A DNA stretch of 64,000 nucleotides from Sphaerisporangium album (GTDB lineage: Bacteria; Actinomycetota; Actinomycetes; Streptosporangiales; Streptosporangiaceae). Where the stretch lies: contig NZ_QOIL01000024.1 in NCBI RefSeq assembly GCF_003323745.1, positions 63,866 to 127,865 of the forward strand. Reading direction: 5' to 3'. Numbering within the stretch: position 1 is the first letter of the stretch; each line of letters begins with the position of its first letter. The translations under genes and the position numbers were made by a program. Of the stretch, positions 52,974 to 61,618 are shown one piece after another. Under the pieces are notes generated by a model. That model was not told where the DNA came from, did no database searches, and saw nothing but the letters and a program-made list of their open reading frames with translations.

Positions 52974-53261
52974 CTATTGCCGGGGGTCGTCCGGCAGCCC
53001 GGCGAGACGGTGGACGCGTGGGCGGGGGACACCGAGGGTCTCCCGGGCGGGACCGGCGATCTCGCGGTCGCCGGGCACGCGCAGGGCGAGCTCGGCGAGC
53101 GCGGTCAGGAGCAGATCGGCGGTGGGCCAGTCGCGGCGGCCGTCGTTGCCCATGGTGACGGCGAGTTCCGTGACGTCGGCGGCGTCGTATCCAAGAGCGA
53201 CCGCGATGTGCCTGGCAGCGATGAGCAGTTCGCGACCTCGCGGGGGATTCACGGTTTCCAT
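52974..53261 (-). CDS. hypothetical small protein
   Basis: A 95-aa protein without recognised domain. It is helical, rich in Ala/Leu/Arg (RGRELLIAARHIAVALGYDA; WPTADLLLTALAELALRVPGD). ATG 53261; a GGAG lies very close to it. It converges on purH, 23 bases apart. Its relation to the cluster upstream is unclear: it lies 95 bases after tyrA on the same strand. It could be the last gene of that operon or part of the purine block. Confidence 0.55.
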   Translation of the reverse strand: METVNPPRGRELLIAARHIAVALGYDAADVTELAVTMGNDGRRDWPTADLLLTALAELALRVPGDREIAGPARETLGVPRPRVHRLAGLPDDPRQ

Positions 53262-53356
53262 GCTCCAAGCATCCGAGAACCCCGCGGGCACCGCAACGAA
53301 GGAAGGCCGTCCCCCTCCGGGAGTGGGTGCGGGGCGCGCCGGGCGCGCCCCGCACC

Positions 53357-54328
53357 TCACGACACGAGATCGGTCACCCGGCCTCCGTGGCGGAGGGGTT
53401 CCTTGGGGGAGGGGATGCAGTCCGTGCCCGCCGCTCCTCTGCAGAGCAGGTCGGTGACCGGCCCGAGATCCTCGCCGGGTTCCCCGAGCCCGCGCAGCGC
53501 CGCCGCGGCGGCGGCGAGGTCGGCGGCGACGTCTTCAAGGAGCCGGGCCACGGGCGGCGCGTTGTCCTGGAGGATTCCGGCCCAGAGGCCGGGATCGCCC
53601 GCCGCGACCCGGGTCACGTCGCGCAGGCCCGGCCCCGCCAGGTCCAGAGCCGCCGCGGGCGCGTCGAGCAGCCGGGCCGCCACCGCCGAGGCGGCCAGAT
53701 GCGGGACATGGGAGACGACCGCGACGTTCTCGTCATGCTCCGTGACGCCGGTCATGACGGGCCTGCCGCCGCACATCCCGATCAGCTGCAGCAGGGTGGC
53801 GACGGCCGCGGGCGCGTTCTCCTCCAGCGGGCAGTACGCCCACGGCCGGCCGAGGAACAGGTCGGGGCTGGCCGCCGCCGGGCCCGAGCGTTCCCGGCCC
53901 GCCATCGGGTGGCCGGGAACGTAGCCGGCGAGATCGCATCTCAGTCGCGTCGCCCGTGCCAGCGGCCCCCGCTTGACGCTGGCGACATCGGTGTAGACCC
54001 GCGCGGCGCCGAGGTCCTGGAGGGACCGCAGCACGCAGCCCACCGCGTCCGGCGGCACCGCCACCACCGCGATGTCGGCCGTCGGGCCGCCCTCGCCCGG
54101 AGGGATCCACGGCCGGCCGGCCCCGAGATCGCGGGCCAGCCGCACGGCCTGCGGATCGCGGTCGGCGAGCCAGACCTCGACCCCCTGCTCGCGCAGGGCG
54201 AGCGCCACCGACGTGCCGATCAGGCCGGTGCCGACGACCAGGGCGCTGTCCAGGCCGTCCACGGGCTCTCCGCCCGGGCGCCCGCCCAGGGCCGGGCACG
54301 GAGGAGCCGCGGCCAGGGGGTTCGTCAT
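53357..54328 (-). CDS. tyrA: prephenate dehydrogenase in biosynthetic cluster
   Basis: A 323-aa NAD-dependent enzyme converting prephenate to 4-hydroxyphenylpyruvate. Rossmann motif VVGTGLIGTSVALAL (GTGLIG at 33-38) and the catalytic-site GHPMAGRERSG (H140) are intact; no ACT regulatory domain is attached. Its ATG overlaps the stop of the NTF2-methyltransferase gene by four bases, so it belongs to the synthetase operon. This supports 4-hydroxyphenylpyruvate as the cluster's building block, since the usual genomic neighbour of actinobacterial tyrA (cmk) is absent and a feedback-insensitive duplicate is expected for secondary metabolism. Confidence 0.92.
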   Translation of the reverse strand: MTNPLAAAPPCPALGGRPGGEPVDGLDSALVVGTGLIGTSVALALREQGVEVWLADRDPQAVRLARDLGAGRPWIPPGEGGPTADIAVVAVPPDAVGCVLRSLQDLGAARVYTDVASVKRGPLARATRLRCDLAGYVPGHPMAGRERSGPAAASPDLFLGRPWAYCPLEENAPAAVATLLQLIGMCGGRPVMTGVTEHDENVAVVSHVPHLAASAVAARLLDAPAAALDLAGPGLRDVTRVAAGDPGLWAGILQDNAPPVARLLEDVAADLAAAAAALRGLGEPGEDLGPVTDLLCRGAAGTDCIPSPKEPLRHGGRVTDLVS

Positions 54329-55728
54329 GGTCGCCGGTCCGGTACGGCTTCGAGGAGGCTGCTCCCGGCAGGGCCGTCCACCACCCGCTCCAGCCGTAGC
54401 CCGGCCGCGGCGAGCAGGGCCGAGTACTCGGCCTCGGTCCGTTCCCGCCCGCCGAGGACGACCAGCATGGTGAAGTCGGTGACCTTGCCCGGATGCGGCG
54501 CGTCCCCTTCGGGGATCACCCGCTCGACCAGCAGCAGCCGCCCGCCGGGCGCCATGGCGTCGCGGCAGTTGCGCAGGATGGCCACGGCCTGCTCGTCCGG
54601 CCAGTCATGGATGATCCACTTCAGCACGTACAGGTCGCCGCCGGACGGGACGGCGGCGAAGAAGTCGCCGCCCTCCACCGCGCACCGGCCGCCGAGCCCG
54701 GCGGCCGCGATCCGCTCCCGGGCGGCGGTGGCGACCTCGGGCTGGTCGAACACCACCCCGGTCGCCTCGGGGACGGCGTCCAGCACGGCGGACAGCAGCG
54801 TCCCGTCGCCGCCGCCGATGTCGACGATCCGGCGGGCGGAGCCGAAGTCGTACGCCGCGACGATCCCGCCGGTCTCCAGCCGGCTGAACTCCGCCATCGA
54901 GGTGGTGAAGACCGCGCCCAGCTCGGGGTTGCGCCGTAGGTACGCGAAGAGCGGCAGGCCCAGCGTCTTGGGGAACGCCGGCTCTCCGGTGCGCAGGCTG
55001 TGCTCGGCGTCGGAGAACACGCGGCCGAAGAGGCCGCCCATGATCATGACGGACCGGACCGACAGCGGGTGGCCGGAGCGCAGGTGCGCGCCCAGCTCGG
55101 TGAGGGCGAACCGGCCGGGCTCCGGCTCGGTCAGCAGCCCGAACCCGGCCGCCGTGCGCATCAGCCGCAGCAGCGCCCGCGGGTCGGTGGTGGTGTCCGC
55201 CGCCAGGCCGGCGACGTCCCGGGTGCCGTCGCCGATCAGGTCACCGAGCCCGAGCTCGGCGATGAGCTGCACGACGCGGGCCCGGATGTGCCCCTCGTGC
55301 GTCTCCAGCAGCCGGGCGACGGGCGGCTTGTCGCCCTCGACGATCCTGCGCACCAGGGCGGTGTCGTGGATGTCCTCGAAGTGGGTGGCCAGCCCTGCGG
55401 CCAGCCGCCAGGAGTGGACGAACGGCACCATGCCGGAGGCCCCGCTGCGCGCTCCCCGCATGTGGTGGACGCCGAAGACCACGACGCGGTCGCCCTGCTC
55501 GACGAACTCTGCGGGCTCCGGGCGTAGCTCGCTGAAGACGGTCCTGGCCCGGGCCATGAACGCCAGGATCTCCGCGTGGCCCTTCTTGGTGCCGCCGAGC
55601 CCGTGGTCGCTCATCCCCTCGGGGTGGGTCCATTCGATGCCGGGGGCGAACGCCTCCAGCGCGGCCCGGTGGTCGCGGCGGCGGAACGCGGCGTAGGACG
55701 CCTGGATGATCTCAGTGTTGGACGGCAT
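54325..55728 (-). CDS. NTF2-like (TerB-type) domain fused to O-methyltransferase
   Basis: A 467-aa two-domain protein. Residues 1 to about 128 are an NTF2/SnoaL-like domain ([52 protein letters not shown]). Residues from about 133 are a complete plant-COMT-like methyltransferase: winged-helix dimerisation part, SAM motif VDIGGGDG (302-309), and catalytic His374 in KWIIHDW. TerB of terfestatin biosynthesis is an NTF2-like phenol dehydratase, so by context the N-terminal domain may dehydrate a reduced terphenyl and the C-terminal domain O-methylate it. ATG 55728 has AGGAGT six bases upstream and overlaps the SDR gene's end by 17 bases. Fusion order and function are inference. Confidence 0.85.
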   Translation of the reverse strand: MPSNTEIIQASYAAFRRRDHRAALEAFAPGIEWTHPEGMSDHGLGGTKKGHAEILAFMARARTVFSELRPEPAEFVEQGDRVVVFGVHHMRGARSGASGMVPFVHSWRLAAGLATHFEDIHDTALVRRIVEGDKPPVARLLETHEGHIRARVVQLIAELGLGDLIGDGTRDVAGLAADTTTDPRALLRLMRTAAGFGLLTEPEPGRFALTELGAHLRSGHPLSVRSVMIMGGLFGRVFSDAEHSLRTGEPAFPKTLGLPLFAYLRRNPELGAVFTTSMAEFSRLETGGIVAAYDFGSARRIVDIGGGDGTLLSAVLDAVPEATGVVFDQPEVATAARERIAAAGLGGRCAVEGGDFFAAVPSGGDLYVLKWIIHDWPDEQAVAILRNCRDAMAPGGRLLLVERVIPEGDAPHPGKVTDFTMLVVLGGRERTEAEYSALLAAAGLRLERVVDGPAGSSLLEAVPDRRP

Positions 55729-56659
55729 CGCCGGACTCCTTCACCAGGTGGGGGAAGTGCGCCCGCAGGGTCGCGCGAAGCCCTTCGCGCCAGCCGACCT
55801 CGCATCCGCCGATCAGCGACGCGCGCAGCGTGTTGTCGAAGGCGCTGGTCGCCCGGTAGACCTCGCTGGGCGAGAACCGGGGCTCGGCGCCCGTCAGCTC
55901 GGCCATGTACGTCAGCATGTCCTGGATGCCGACGGTGTCGTCACCCGCCCAGTTGACCACGCGCGCCGGCACGGTCGTGGCGTTCCACAGCAGGGGGACC
56001 TGCCGGACGATGTCGTCGGTGTGGATGGGGCTGCACCAGTTCTGCCCCTGGAGCGGCACCTCGACCGGCTCGCCCGCCAGCATCCGCCGGAACAGCAGGA
56101 TCGGCATCCCGCCGTGCGCGTGCGGCCCGTAGGCGACGTTCAGCCGGGCGATGATCGTCGGCAGGCCGAGCGTGGCGCCGAAGGCCCGTACCGCGCCCTC
56201 GGCGGCGAGCTTGCCGACCGGGTAGGTCGGCAGCCACGGCATCCGCCCGCCGAGCGGGTCGTCCTCCCGCACCAGGTGCTCCTGCGACCGCGGCGCGTAC
56301 ACCGCTCCGGAGGAGACGAACAGGAACGCCTCGGCCCTATGGCAGTGCGTCATCAACCGGCCGGCGCTCACGGAGTTGATCTCGACCGAGGCGTCGAAGT
56401 CGGTGCCGTCGCCGCGGTGCGCGGCCGAGTGCATGACGTGGGTGAAGTCGTCGGGAAGGCCGTCCAGGCCCTCCTTGGTGAGCTCGGCCATGTCCCACCG
56501 CCAGGTGCGGATGCCGAGATCGCGCAGCTCGCGCTCGGCGCCGGAGTCGCCGAACCGGCCGAGGCACCACACCTCGTTGTCCTTGGCGAGGGCCTCGGCC
56601 ACCGGGCGGGCCACCTGCCCGGTGGCGCCGGTGATGAGGATCTTCTTGCCCGCGATCAT
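55712..56659 (-). CDS. extended SDR, candidate TerC-like terphenylquinone reductase
   Basis: A 315-aa NAD-dependent epimerase/reductase of the extended SDR type. NAD motif GATGQVA (11-17); catalytic S116/S117, Y146 and K150 in YPVGK. It starts three bases after the synthetase stop and overlaps the next gene by 17 bases, so it belongs to the core operon. TerC (terfestatin) and the echoside equivalent are SDR enzymes that reduce terphenylquinones next to the A-T-TE gene; the same role is inferred here. A sugar epimerase role is less likely, as no sugar genes are present. Confidence 0.8.
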   Translation of the reverse strand: MIAGKKILITGATGQVARPVAEALAKDNEVWCLGRFGDSGAERELRDLGIRTWRWDMAELTKEGLDGLPDDFTHVMHSAAHRGDGTDFDASVEINSVSAGRLMTHCHRAEAFLFVSSGAVYAPRSQEHLVREDDPLGGRMPWLPTYPVGKLAAEGAVRAFGATLGLPTIIARLNVAYGPHAHGGMPILLFRRMLAGEPVEVPLQGQNWCSPIHTDDIVRQVPLLWNATTVPARVVNWAGDDTVGIQDMLTYMAELTGAEPRFSPSEVYRATSAFDNTLRASLIGGCEVGWREGLRATLRAHFPHLVKESGDAVQH

Positions 56660-56662
56660 GTG

Positions 56663-59425
56663 TCAGTTCCCGCCCAGCGCGCGGTCGAGCTCCTGCCGCA
56701 GGATCTCCTGGAAGCTCACGACGTGCTTCGGGCCCATGAGCGTGTAGTGCTCGCCCGGCACGTCGATGTAGCGGTTCGGCCCGCGGGTGAAGTCGTCCCA
56801 TCTGCGTAACTGGTGGTACAGCCAGTCCTCCTTGGTGCCCTTGAGGGGGATCGCGTAGAAGACGGTCACGGACTCGACGCCCGGACTGGGCTCGTAGTCG
56901 CGTCCGAGCATCACCATCGACTGGGCGATCGCGACCCAGGCGGCGAACTTCTCCAGGTCCAGGTCGAGCTCGACGAGGCGGTGCCGGGGGGCCAGGTCGA
57001 TCAGGTGCTGAAGTTGCTGGCGCTCGGTCATCCCGGAGGCGCGCAGCAGGGCCACGACCTGCGGGGCCTGCTGCTTGGTGACCAGCTCCAGGAAGAACGC
57101 CAGGTTGACCGCGCCCTCGGTGAAGTCGAGCTCGTTCATGCGGCTGCGGATGTACGGCGGCAGGTTGAAGATGCCGACGAAGTCGACCCGCTCGCCGCGC
57201 GCCTCCAGCACCTTGGCGATCTCGAACGCCACCGCCCCGCCGTAGGAGTACCCCGCGATGGCGTACGGGCCGTGCGGCTGCCTGGCGGTGATCGCCGCCA
57301 CGTAGGTGTCGACCATCTCGCCGAAGCTGGTGAAGTGCGTCTCGCCCTCGCCGAAACCGCGGGCCCGCAGCGCGTAGAACGGCCGCTCGTTGACCAGGTA
57401 CTTCGCCAGGTTGACGAACACCAGCACCTCGCCGACGCCGGGGTGCACGCAGAACAGCGGCGTCTTGGAGCCGGTGAGCTGGAGCGGGACGAGTGGTTCG
57501 TAGTCGGCGTCCCCGGACGGCCGCGGGGAGTCGAGCCGGGCGGCCAGCCCGGCGGCGGTGGGCTCGCGCAGCAGCCAGATCACCGGGACGTCCCGGACGC
57601 CGAAGCGCTCCTCGACCCGGTGCTTGAGACGCAGGATGTCCAGCGAGGTCCCGCCGAGATCGAAGAAGCTCACCGTGGCGCCGATCGTCCGCGGGTCGAG
57701 CCCGAACAGGTCGGCGTAGATCTCGACCAGGTCGCGTTCGGCCTCGGTGCGCGGGGCGGTGTACCCGCCGAGCTGGCGCTCGGTCATCTCGGCGAGACCC
57801 GCCTCGATGCCGGCGAACTCGCCGGCCTGCAACCGCGCGCGCAGCCGGGACCGCTCGATCTTCCCCAGGCTGGTCTTGGGCAGGTCCGCCTTGGTCAGTG
57901 GCAGGATCAGCCCGGGCCGGAAGCCCCAGTGCAGGACCACGCTGTTGCGGATCGCGGTGAGCAGCCGGTGCAGCCGGTCCTCGTCCGTCACGGGGAACGC
58001 GCAGGCGAAGGCGATGACGAGCTGCTCGGTGTCACTGCCCGGTGCGCGGGAAGGGAAGGCCGCCACGTACGACTTCTCGACACCGTCGAGCCGTTCGATG
58101 ACCGACTCGATGTCGTGGCTGAAGTAGTTGACGCCGTTGACGATGATGCTGTCCTTGCTGCGTCCGTTCAGCGCCAGCCCGTCCTCGGTGATGGTGCCGA
58201 GGTCGCCGGTGCGGAACCAGCCGTCGGCGGTGAAGGCGGCCCTGGTGGCGGCCTCGTTGTTGAGGTAGCCGCCGAACACCATCGGGCCGCGCACCTGCAG
58301 CTCGCCGGTCTCGCCCTCGGGCACCGCGACGTCTCCGTCGGCCACACGCATCCGCAGTCCGGTCACCGGGTGCCCCAGTGACGCGAACTCGCGGCCGGCG
58401 TCGACCTGCGGGAACCGGGTGGAGAAGATGCTGCCCGCGCAGGTCTCGGTCATGCCGAAGGCGGGCTTCAGCACGGTGCGCGCCATGCCGTGCGGGCCCA
58501 GCGCGTCGATGAACGCGGTGGCCGTCGCGCGGACCGTCGCCTCGCCACCGGAGATGATGTGGCGGAGGCAGGACAGGTCGAGCGTGAGGCCGGCGGCGCG
58601 CGGCAGCTCCTTGAGGATCTGGCCGAGCAGGAAGTTCGGGGTGAAGGTGAGGCTGATCCGGTGGGCGTCGATCAGCCGCAGGAAGTTCAGCGGGTCGCCG
58701 AGCACGGCCTGAGGGGGAACGTGCGACTGGGTGGCGCCCGCCCGCATCGGCAGCAGGTGCGCCTCGAAGGCCGCGATGTGGTCGAAGTTGATCCAGTTCA
58801 GGGGACGGTCGTCCTCGGTGACCTCAAGCCGCTCGGCCTTGGCCGCCATCGACGCCAGCAGGTTGGCGTGGGTCAGCATGACCGCCTTGGCGTTGCCGGT
58901 GGAACCCGAGGTGAGCATGAGCAGCGCGAGGGCGTCCGATTCCGCCCGGTGCAGGTCGTCGGCCGGCACGGCGCCGGCCAGATCCTCCAGCTGGGCGACC
59001 GGAAGGCCCGTGACCTCGGGGACCTCGTCGGCCATGTCCTTGGTGGTCACCAGGAGGGGCGCGTCGAGCAGGCCCGTCAGGTACTCCAGGTGTGCGGCCC
59101 AGCGCTGCGGGTCCGCGCGCATCGGCGCCACGGGACAGGGGACGAAGCCGCCGAGGACGCAGCCCCAGAACGCCTTGATGAAGTCGGCCGGGCGGTCGAG
59201 CGTGAGCAGGACGCGGGTGACGGGCCTCAGGCCGCGCCCCCGCAGCCCGTTGAGCACGCACTTCGCCTCCGCCAGGAGCTCCGGATAGGTCTGGAACTCG
59301 GTGTCGCCGGGCGTGGAGCCGGTGGGATAGCGGACACCTGAGGCGGGCCGCCGGTGAACCGCTTGCAGCAGCAGTTCCGTGAGATTCGCGACGTCAGCGG
59401 AATGGAATGACTTTTCTGAATGCAC
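56663..59425 (-). CDS. NRPS-like A-T-TE synthetase (arylpyruvate-dimerising type)
   Basis: A 920-aa tridomain enzyme with no condensation domain. Adenylation: TSGSTGNAKAV (172-182), NWINFDHIAAFEAHL (210-224), FGMTE, GWFRTGDLG and the core Lys522 in SLGKIERS. Carrier: DLGGTSLDIL with Ser594. Thioesterase: VHPGVGEVLVFVNLAKYLV, nucleophile Ser727 in GYSYG, GIFNLPPYI, and His893 in GEHYTLMGP. From memory the HPGVGEVLVF and FNLPP signatures mark atromentin/polyporic-acid/ralfuranone synthetases (AtrA, EchA, TerA, RalA), which activate two arylpyruvates and cyclise them to quinone or furanone. GTG 59425 has GGGGG eight bases upstream. Confidence 0.9.
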   Translation of the reverse strand: MHSEKSFHSADVANLTELLLQAVHRRPASGVRYPTGSTPGDTEFQTYPELLAEAKCVLNGLRGRGLRPVTRVLLTLDRPADFIKAFWGCVLGGFVPCPVAPMRADPQRWAAHLEYLTGLLDAPLLVTTKDMADEVPEVTGLPVAQLEDLAGAVPADDLHRAESDALALLMLTSGSTGNAKAVMLTHANLLASMAAKAERLEVTEDDRPLNWINFDHIAAFEAHLLPMRAGATQSHVPPQAVLGDPLNFLRLIDAHRISLTFTPNFLLGQILKELPRAAGLTLDLSCLRHIISGGEATVRATATAFIDALGPHGMARTVLKPAFGMTETCAGSIFSTRFPQVDAGREFASLGHPVTGLRMRVADGDVAVPEGETGELQVRGPMVFGGYLNNEAATRAAFTADGWFRTGDLGTITEDGLALNGRSKDSIIVNGVNYFSHDIESVIERLDGVEKSYVAAFPSRAPGSDTEQLVIAFACAFPVTDEDRLHRLLTAIRNSVVLHWGFRPGLILPLTKADLPKTSLGKIERSRLRARLQAGEFAGIEAGLAEMTERQLGGYTAPRTEAERDLVEIYADLFGLDPRTIGATVSFFDLGGTSLDILRLKHRVEERFGVRDVPVIWLLREPTAAGLAARLDSPRPSGDADYEPLVPLQLTGSKTPLFCVHPGVGEVLVFVNLAKYLVNERPFYALRARGFGEGETHFTSFGEMVDTYVAAITARQPHGPYAIAGYSYGGAVAFEIAKVLEARGERVDFVGIFNLPPYIRSRMNELDFTEGAVNLAFFLELVTKQQAPQVVALLRASGMTERQQLQHLIDLAPRHRLVELDLDLEKFAAWVAIAQSMVMLGRDYEPSPGVESVTVFYAIPLKGTKEDWLYHQLRRWDDFTRGPNRYIDVPGEHYTLMGPKHVVSFQEILRQELDRALGGN

Positions 59426-59614
59426 GACAAAGACCCCCGTCTAAGTGAATGAAAAGCAAGCGGAAACGCTTGGAGAAGGTGCGGTCACCGAAAGCAAGCG
59501 GAACGCTCGAAGAAGGGTGGATCAATGTGCGAGGACACCCCGGGATGAATTACCCTGCCTCTATCATACGGAGCGAATGTGAATTCCGGGTTTCCGTGGC
59601 GCTCAAATGGTGAA
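59426..59614 (-). promoter_or_regulatory. synthetase promoter region with two palindromic sites
   Basis: This AT-richer 189-base gap holds a direct repeat of about 27 bases (59453-59479 and 59491-59516). Each copy contains a palindrome: CAAGCG-GAAA-CGCTTG (59457-59472, perfect 6-bp arms) and CAAGCG-GAA-CGCTCG (59495-59509). They lie 32-84 bases before the synthetase start; TTTCCG/TTAGAC on the minus strand near 59464 and 59443 could be -35/-10. A repressor or activator dimer pair is a reasonable inference. Confidence 0.6.
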
Positions 59615-60628
59615 TTAAACGGGGCGTGCCTCGACGAGGCCGCTGGGCGAGCGCATGGGCAGCACCCGGGTCAGCTCGAAACCGGACGCGGCGAAGAGGG
59701 CGGCGAATTCCTCGGCCGTGCGCTCCCGGCCGCTGCCGAGCACCATCATGTTGAGGTCGATGAACTTCCCCGGGGCCGGTTCGGAGCCGGCCGGGATCAC
59801 CGTGTCGACCACCAGCAGCGTCCCGCCCTCCGCGATGGCCTGACGGCAGTTGCCGAGGATGGCCCGGCACTCGTCGTCTCCCCAGTCGTGCAGGACCCAC
59901 TTGAGGAGGTAGAGGTCGCCGCCGTCGGGCACCTTCTCGAAGAAGTCGCCGCCGACCAGCTCGCACCGCTCGAATTCGGCCGTTCCGCGAAGCCTGTCGC
60001 GGGCGTTGTCCATGACGTAGGGCAGGTCGAAGAGCACGCCGGTGGCGGCGGGCTGGGCCTTGAGGACGGCGGTGAGGAACCCGCCCTCGCCGCCGCCGAT
60101 GTCCACGACCCGGGAGAACCCGGAGAAGTCGTAGGTCTCCAGCACGGCGGCGACGACGTTCTCGGTGAGGCCGTGCATCGCGCGTCCGAGATGCCCGGCC
60201 ATCTCCGGGTCACGCGCGAACATCTGCCAGGCGGACATGCCCATCGCCTCGTCGAAGGCGGGCTCGCCGGTCCGGATGGCGTGGACCAGCTCTCCCCACG
60301 CGCGATGGTGGCTCGGGCCCAGCTCCATCAGCACGAACGACGACAGCGAGGCGGGCACGTCGCTGCGCAGGGTGGCGCCGAGCTCGGTCAGCCCGAACAC
60401 CTCGTCCTGCTGGGTGAAAAGCCCCACGCCGGCCAGCGCGCGCAGCAGCCGGTACAGCGACCGGGGATGCGACCCGGTCAGCGCCGCCAGGTCCGCGCTG
60501 CTCTTCGGCCCGCCGGCCAGCAGGTCGGGAATCCCGAGCCTGGTCGCGGCATAGATCCCCCGAGAAACCCAGAATCCGCAGATCATCCCCATGACCTGCT
60601 CGAATGGTCGATCCATTGAGTTGTCCAC
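59615..60628 (-). CDS. O-methyltransferase (COMT-like)
   Basis: A 337-aa SAM-dependent methyltransferase with the same two-part layout as the fused one: winged-helix dimerisation domain (FWVSRGIYAATRLGIPDLL; LYRLLRALAGVGLF), SAM motif VDIGGGEGGFL and catalytic KWVLHDWGDDECR. It ends MVLGSGRERTAEEFAALF. Start is GTG 60628 with GGGGGG closely upstream, or ATG 60616. It lies upstream of the synthetase promoter on the same strand and probably forms an operon with the MDR and PF17648 genes. Two methyltransferases suggest a di-O-methylated product. Confidence 0.9.
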   Translation of the reverse strand: MDNSMDRPFEQVMGMICGFWVSRGIYAATRLGIPDLLAGGPKSSADLAALTGSHPRSLYRLLRALAGVGLFTQQDEVFGLTELGATLRSDVPASLSSFVLMELGPSHHRAWGELVHAIRTGEPAFDEAMGMSAWQMFARDPEMAGHLGRAMHGLTENVVAAVLETYDFSGFSRVVDIGGGEGGFLTAVLKAQPAATGVLFDLPYVMDNARDRLRGTAEFERCELVGGDFFEKVPDGGDLYLLKWVLHDWGDDECRAILGNCRQAIAEGGTLLVVDTVIPAGSEPAPGKFIDLNMMVLGSGRERTAEEFAALFAASGFELTRVLPMRSPSGLVEARPV

Positions 60629-60687
60629 GTTCCCCCCGTGTGGTGAACGTCCCGGGGGCGGCGCACCGCCCCCGGGACAGGCGGAGC

Positions 60688-61602
60688 TCAGCCGGTGACG
60701 ACCACCAGCTTGCCGAGCGTGCCGGCGGCGAAGTCGCCGATCGCCCGCGGCGCCTCGTCGAGCGTGTAGGTGCGCTGGACGGGAACGCGCAGCCGCCCCC
60801 CGGCCGCGGCGAGGGCGAGCCGGTCGAGCGTGCCAGGGTCCGGCTGGGCCAGGATCGCGGTGGCGGACTCGTCCGGCGCGAAGTTCAGCGTGGAGACCAG
60901 CCGGCCCTTCGCCGAGCGGAGCGCGGCCAGCTGCGGGCCGTCCCCCGCGAGGTGGAGCACAGCGGCCACGCCGTCCGGCGCGATCTGGCGGACCTGCGCG
61001 TCCAGATCGGCCGTGTGGTCGACCACGTGCCTGGCGCCCAGTCCCCGGACGAACGTCTCCTCCTCGCCCGGCCGGGCGGTCGCGATGACGACGGCGCCGA
61101 GGTCGTTCGCGAGCTGGACGGCGTAGGCGCCGACGCCGCCGGTCGCGCCGGACACCAGCAGGGTCTCCCCCGAGGAAAGGCCCAGGGCGTCGATCGCGGT
61201 CTGCGCGGCCGCGCCCGCGAGGCCGAGCGCCGCGGCCTTCTGGAGCTCCAGGCCGTCCGGGACGGTGGTCCACGGCCCTTGCTCGGGGATCACGAGGTAC
61301 TCGGCGAACCCGCCGTCGGCCAGCACCGGCTTGGCCACCACACCGAAGATCGCGGCGCCGGGGGCCACCCGGGTGACGCCTTCACCGGTCACCTCGACGG
61401 TCCCGGCGAAGTCCTTGCCGAGCACGACGGGGAACTTGTACTCGAAGATCCCCTGGAACATGCCGCCGATGGTGGCCAGGTCGAAGCCGTTGACGGAGGC
61501 GGCCTCGACGCGGACGAGCACCTCGCCCGGACCGGGCACCGGCGTGGGCACCTCGACCAGCGACGGGTCGGCTCCGATGGCGCCGAAAGCTACGGCTCGC
61601 AT
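60688..61602 (-). CDS. MDR family quinone oxidoreductase-like protein
   Basis: A 304-aa zinc-less medium-chain reductase (NADPH:quinone oxidoreductase/QOR type). GKDFAGTVEVTGEGVTRV, the NADP loop SGATGGVGAYAVQLA and the C-terminal DEAPRAIGDFAAGTLGKLVV are typical. ATG 61602 has AAGGAG ten bases upstream. Could be a tailoring enzyme or a detoxifier of the pathway quinone. It is near a divergent HxlR regulator, as in the QorR-Qor2 pair of corynebacteria, where quinone or redox stress induces the reductase. Confidence 0.9.
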   Translation of the reverse strand: MRAVAFGAIGADPSLVEVPTPVPGPGEVLVRVEAASVNGFDLATIGGMFQGIFEYKFPVVLGKDFAGTVEVTGEGVTRVAPGAAIFGVVAKPVLADGGFAEYLVIPEQGPWTTVPDGLELQKAAALGLAGAAAQTAIDALGLSSGETLLVSGATGGVGAYAVQLANDLGAVVIATARPGEEETFVRGLGARHVVDHTADLDAQVRQIAPDGVAAVLHLAGDGPQLAALRSAKGRLVSTLNFAPDESATAILAQPDPGTLDRLALAAAGGRLRVPVQRTYTLDEAPRAIGDFAAGTLGKLVVVTG

Positions 61603-61618
61603 TGTGTGATCTCCTTGG

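Noticed and set aside
56663-59425. Classical peptide synthetase
   Set aside because: There is no condensation domain, only one adenylation and one carrier domain, and the thioesterase has arylpyruvate-dimerising signatures.
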